From positions 26,639,769 to 26,703,768 of the forward strand of contig CAMZMU010000089.1 in the NCBI GenBank assembly GCA_947311845.1: 64,000 nt of DNA, read 5' to 3'. A program made the translations under genes and the position numbers. Source of the DNA: Poa pratensis (lineage: Eukaryota > Streptophyta > Magnoliopsida > Poales > Poaceae). Under the pieces are notes generated by a model, which saw only the letters and a program-made list of their open reading frames with translations, was not told the DNA's origin and made no database searches. Below are positions 61,205 through 64,000 of the stretch, piece after piece. The first letter of the stretch is position 1; each line of letters begins with the position of its first letter.

Positions 61205-61665
61205 AGATCCTCTCATGGCGACGTGGATGGCTTGTTGCCTCGTTGGCGTAGAATACTAAGACCTTTCTGCCAGGTGAGGTTAGGGTTTGTCAACGTGACA
61301 ACTGCATTTTCCCTTTGTGGTTTGGTCCTCCGACCTCCTCTCCGTCACATTGGTGTGGCCTCCGGCATAGGCGTGAAGCCTGTGAGGTTTCTTAGAAGTT
61401 GGGATTGTGGATCTTTCAGCGGCGATGATTTCGAGTTCCTTCTCTAGGACGCTGATCTGACTGGACCAAGGTCTTGATGACTTCTCGTCCGCAATGAACA
61501 ATGTACGACACGGTGGCGCCGGGATATTGAGGCACCATTCGGGAGGAAGAAGGTGATGGTCCCCAAAGGGACGTCGGTGTATTTTTTATTTATTTTGCAT
61601 GGGTGTTTGTAATTTTGGTTTGATTGATAGAAGAAGATGTTTTTCATAAAACAAAATAAATAATC
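61205..61665 (+). mobile_element. Possible LINE-derived 3' fragment
   Basis: GC-rich, leader-like sequence passing into T-rich sequence ending in TTTTTATTTATTTTGCATGG and ATAAAACAAAATAAATAATC, which resembles 3' ends of grass LINEs. No RT or RNase H motif was read, and no target duplication was found. Confidence 0.25.
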
Positions 61666-62326
61666 AAATGGGTATTCCTCCTTGCGAGTTGTGCTAATTC
61701 ATAAGGAACCTCGTTGTTCGCTCTTGATACCTTTGTGACCTGAAAGCCCGGTAGTATCCATATGGTTGCCTTCATATGCGTGGTTACTATCCGATGGCGA
61801 GGAAGATATAAAATAATTTCAACGTACTTAGGTTCACTCTGTTGCTAATTTTCTAGGCTCAATGCGTATTTTACACTTGTTTCTACTTTGCTTACTGAAT
61901 TATCTATGTGTTATCATTGAATAACAAATATAGTTTTTTGGGAGAATTAGAGAAAAGGGCTTCTTGTCTTGTGTTTGTGTACCAGCTGAATTTTTTTTGG
62001 AACTGAATGATGCCTAGAAAATAAAAATTACACTTCCCCATGAAGCTACGCAATTTTGGCCCATTAAAGAGCCCTCAGTTTACAGCCACGTTCAGACCAG
62101 ACCGGCTCCAACCGGACATTCAGATCAGACAGGCCACCAACTGGCTCATATTGTTTTGCAAACCAAGTTTAGAATCGCTCAAAAAATCACATCAGAAATT
62201 TATTTGTTTCGGGTTTCAGATAGCAAGCGATAGATGATTTTTTTTTTTTTGTCACGAATTATTCCAAATATTTTTTTCTGGGAAGGGTTAAAAAAATAGC
62301 TTTTCCATACAGGTATGGCAGGAGTT

Positions 62327-62616
62327 TTTGCGAAACACAGTACAACGCAAGCGCTCATATACACGCGCACACACTCATCCCTATGAACGCACGCACGCAC
62401 ACCCTACCCCTATGAGCACCTCCGAGAGACTGAGTCGGCGGGTCGAGTCTTGAGATTGACGAAGTCACCACGGACGCCTCGCTGTCAACGGGAACGTCGC
62501 CTCCCACTGAAGAATATTCCGCCTAAATTGAGAAACACCAGCGTCAAACCTGGGGTTTACTCTGGTGGGGTAGGGGTACAACCATCCACCTAACCATCTT
62601 GCCACAGGCAAATTCT
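62327..62616 (-). mobile_element. tRNA-derived SINE (Au-like)
   Basis: The 290-bp minus-strand body starts near GCAAGATGGTTAGGTGGATGG (a box A-like match), has GGTTTGACGC as a box B-like match, and ends with CATAGGGGTAGGGTGTGCG, TATATGAGCGCTTGCG and TACTGTGTT, which I recall as the tail of the Au SINE family of Triticeae. It is flanked by a perfect 17-bp duplication CAGGTATGGCAGGAGTT (62310-62326 and 62617-62633). Confidence 0.85.
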
Positions 62617-62633
62617 CAGGTATGGCAGGAGTT

Positions 62634-64000
62634 GATCTCACGCTGTGGCATATACAGTAACCGATCATAAAACCATTTGGAATACATAAATTCGCAGGAG
62701 ACAGTTCAATTCTCATAGAAGCCAAGAAAATATCATTTATTCACAAAACCGTAGTGTTCTCTGTGTCAACCAAATCCATTGCTCAGTTCTAAGCATCATC
62801 TGCATGACTGCATCCACTTAAACATAATAACACCTCTACACACGCACGCGTTCCTCGGTCAGAAAGGGCAAAACATATCTGCCTGCATACCTTCATAAAT
62901 ACACCACATAAGTAAACAACGTGCTTATCGATCTGTCGGCTTTTTCTCCACACTGGCGAGGAAGCTTCTGACAGTGTAAACAACTGCAACTCGCCGAGCT
63001 AAACATCGTAACGACACGCAGATAATCACATAACTAAGTACCCCGTAAACTTTGCACAAAGCATCGACAGGGACACCAGTTGCAAAGAGGATGCACTCAC
63101 GAGCCTATCTACACCGCCAATTAGGCCATGATAGAGCAAGGAGCATGCTCTCAAAAGTCTAACTAACTAACCAAAGCAAAGATCCACCATGATTAAAATA
63201 ACCACACTCCGAATGCAGCACTCGCCTGCTTGTCTGAAAGCCAGCCGAAACCAAGATCATGTCTGGAACTCTCGATCCGGTAAGTGTATCCTACGACGAC
63301 CTCGATCGTCAAAGTGGCGTGGATTGATCAGCTTAGTTGTTAAACCTATCTCCGACTCACTCATCACGGGGCAGTGCCTGGCGTGCCGATCATTGGACCT
63401 CCATCATCGGTGCTCGATCGAATTAACTAGTGTTTTCGCGCGCTTTCGCCTTTTCGATTTACGTGTAAACTACGCTGCAGGGACGGAGAAATAGGGGCAT
63501 TCCGTGATAATGTATTTTAGATAGTGGGGAGGGCAATTTGGGTGATGATTATGGGATTTTGCAAAGGTTAAGACTTGAGACGTTGTACCTAATGTGTGTG
63601 CGAGCTTTTGGGAACCGACTGATCACTGATGTCCATTGTACTGGGTCTCTGTTGCTGCTAACTAGCTGGTCGGTGAAACCACTATAGGTAACTGATGGAA
63701 AAAGGAGCTTTAGAAAGTAGAAACCGATCTCTAAGTCGTGGCTGATCAGTGATTTAGCTGATTGGTTTTCTTAACTGAAATGATGTTACGGTTAAAAGTG
63801 GGGAAACAACTTAGTTCAGTGACTGAACATGCTTAGAGGAAACTGGAGTCGGGTGTTCCCGCTGTCGGATGGTTAAGATGAGCTTCATACTTCATGGTGC
63901 TGCGCAATTGCTTGACTAAGACCATAAAATCAATGCTCTGTACAAAATGACCAAAGTTATAATTTGGTTTGCGTGCCATTTTAATAAAAAAAAATAGAGG
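62634..64000. other. Unassigned sequence at window end
   Basis: No exon, element terminus or conserved motif recognised. A 101-codon ORF at 63189-63494 shows no motif. The right neighbour is outside the window. Confidence 0.3.

Noticed and set aside
1..64000. tRNA or rRNA genes
   Set aside because: No tRNA cloverleaf or rRNA signature was noticed on either strand; only the SINE has tRNA-like promoter boxes.

Overview
The window is nuclear DNA of a grass, most likely a Triticeae/Pooideae species. The protein-coding exons are grass-like. The space between them is packed with nested elements typical of large cereal genomes: CACTA, copia, LINE, a Helitron, a tRNA-derived SINE, and Tourist and Stowaway MITEs. 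No prokaryotic feature, CRISPR array, tRNA or rRNA gene was seen. All exon models were read by eye from splice signals, reading phase and family similarity; no transcript evidence was available.

Four host genes are recognisable. (1) 4.7-8.8 kb, plus strand: a seven-exon RIT1-type initiator-tRNA 2'-O-ribosyl phosphate transferase, intact, with a LINE fragment in intron 1. (2) 10.8-12.7 kb, minus strand: a four-exon ribosomal protein S24 gene, intact, with telo-box and TGGGCC promoter motifs. (3) 25.5-36.5 kb, plus strand: a 21-exon full-size ABCG (PDR-type) transporter with one 2-nt frameshift in exon 7. (4) 37.3-45.8 kb, minus strand: a 21-exon kinesin-14 with a calponin-homology domain, carrying a U12-type AT-AC intron inside the motor domain and three apparent small frameshifts. 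Genes 3 and 4 are convergent, with about 750 bp between their stop codons.

Between the genes, 14.57-16.75 kb is a Helitron-like element with a GC-rich gene-like insert. 17.85-23.47 kb is a degenerate, truncated copia retrotransposon. 23.5-25.0 kb is a LINE that appears to split a GC-rich repeat. 46.74-56.09 kb is a CACTA transposon with a CTT target duplication; it carries a broken ULP-type protease gene, captured-looking GC-rich ORFs and about 225-bp repeats. 56.1-57.7 kb is a LINE remnant split by a MITE. The last 6 kb hold a Tourist MITE, a SINE and otherwise unrecognised sequence.

The most unusual structure is a pair of related, non-coding, LTR-like elements (TGAAAG...CTTTCA, exact 5-bp target duplications), one inside the copia (19788-21961) and one inside the CACTA protease gene (47600-50083). 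Their flanks align along their length. Just upstream of a TATA-like box, however, one carries repeats of CCGGA-TAT-TCCGG and the other repeats of GCGGTA-G-TACCGC; both fit CGG-N5-CCG. Downstream of that box both carry small hairpins with a TTTTGT-like loop and stems that differ but still pair. I do not recognise this arrangement as a named system.
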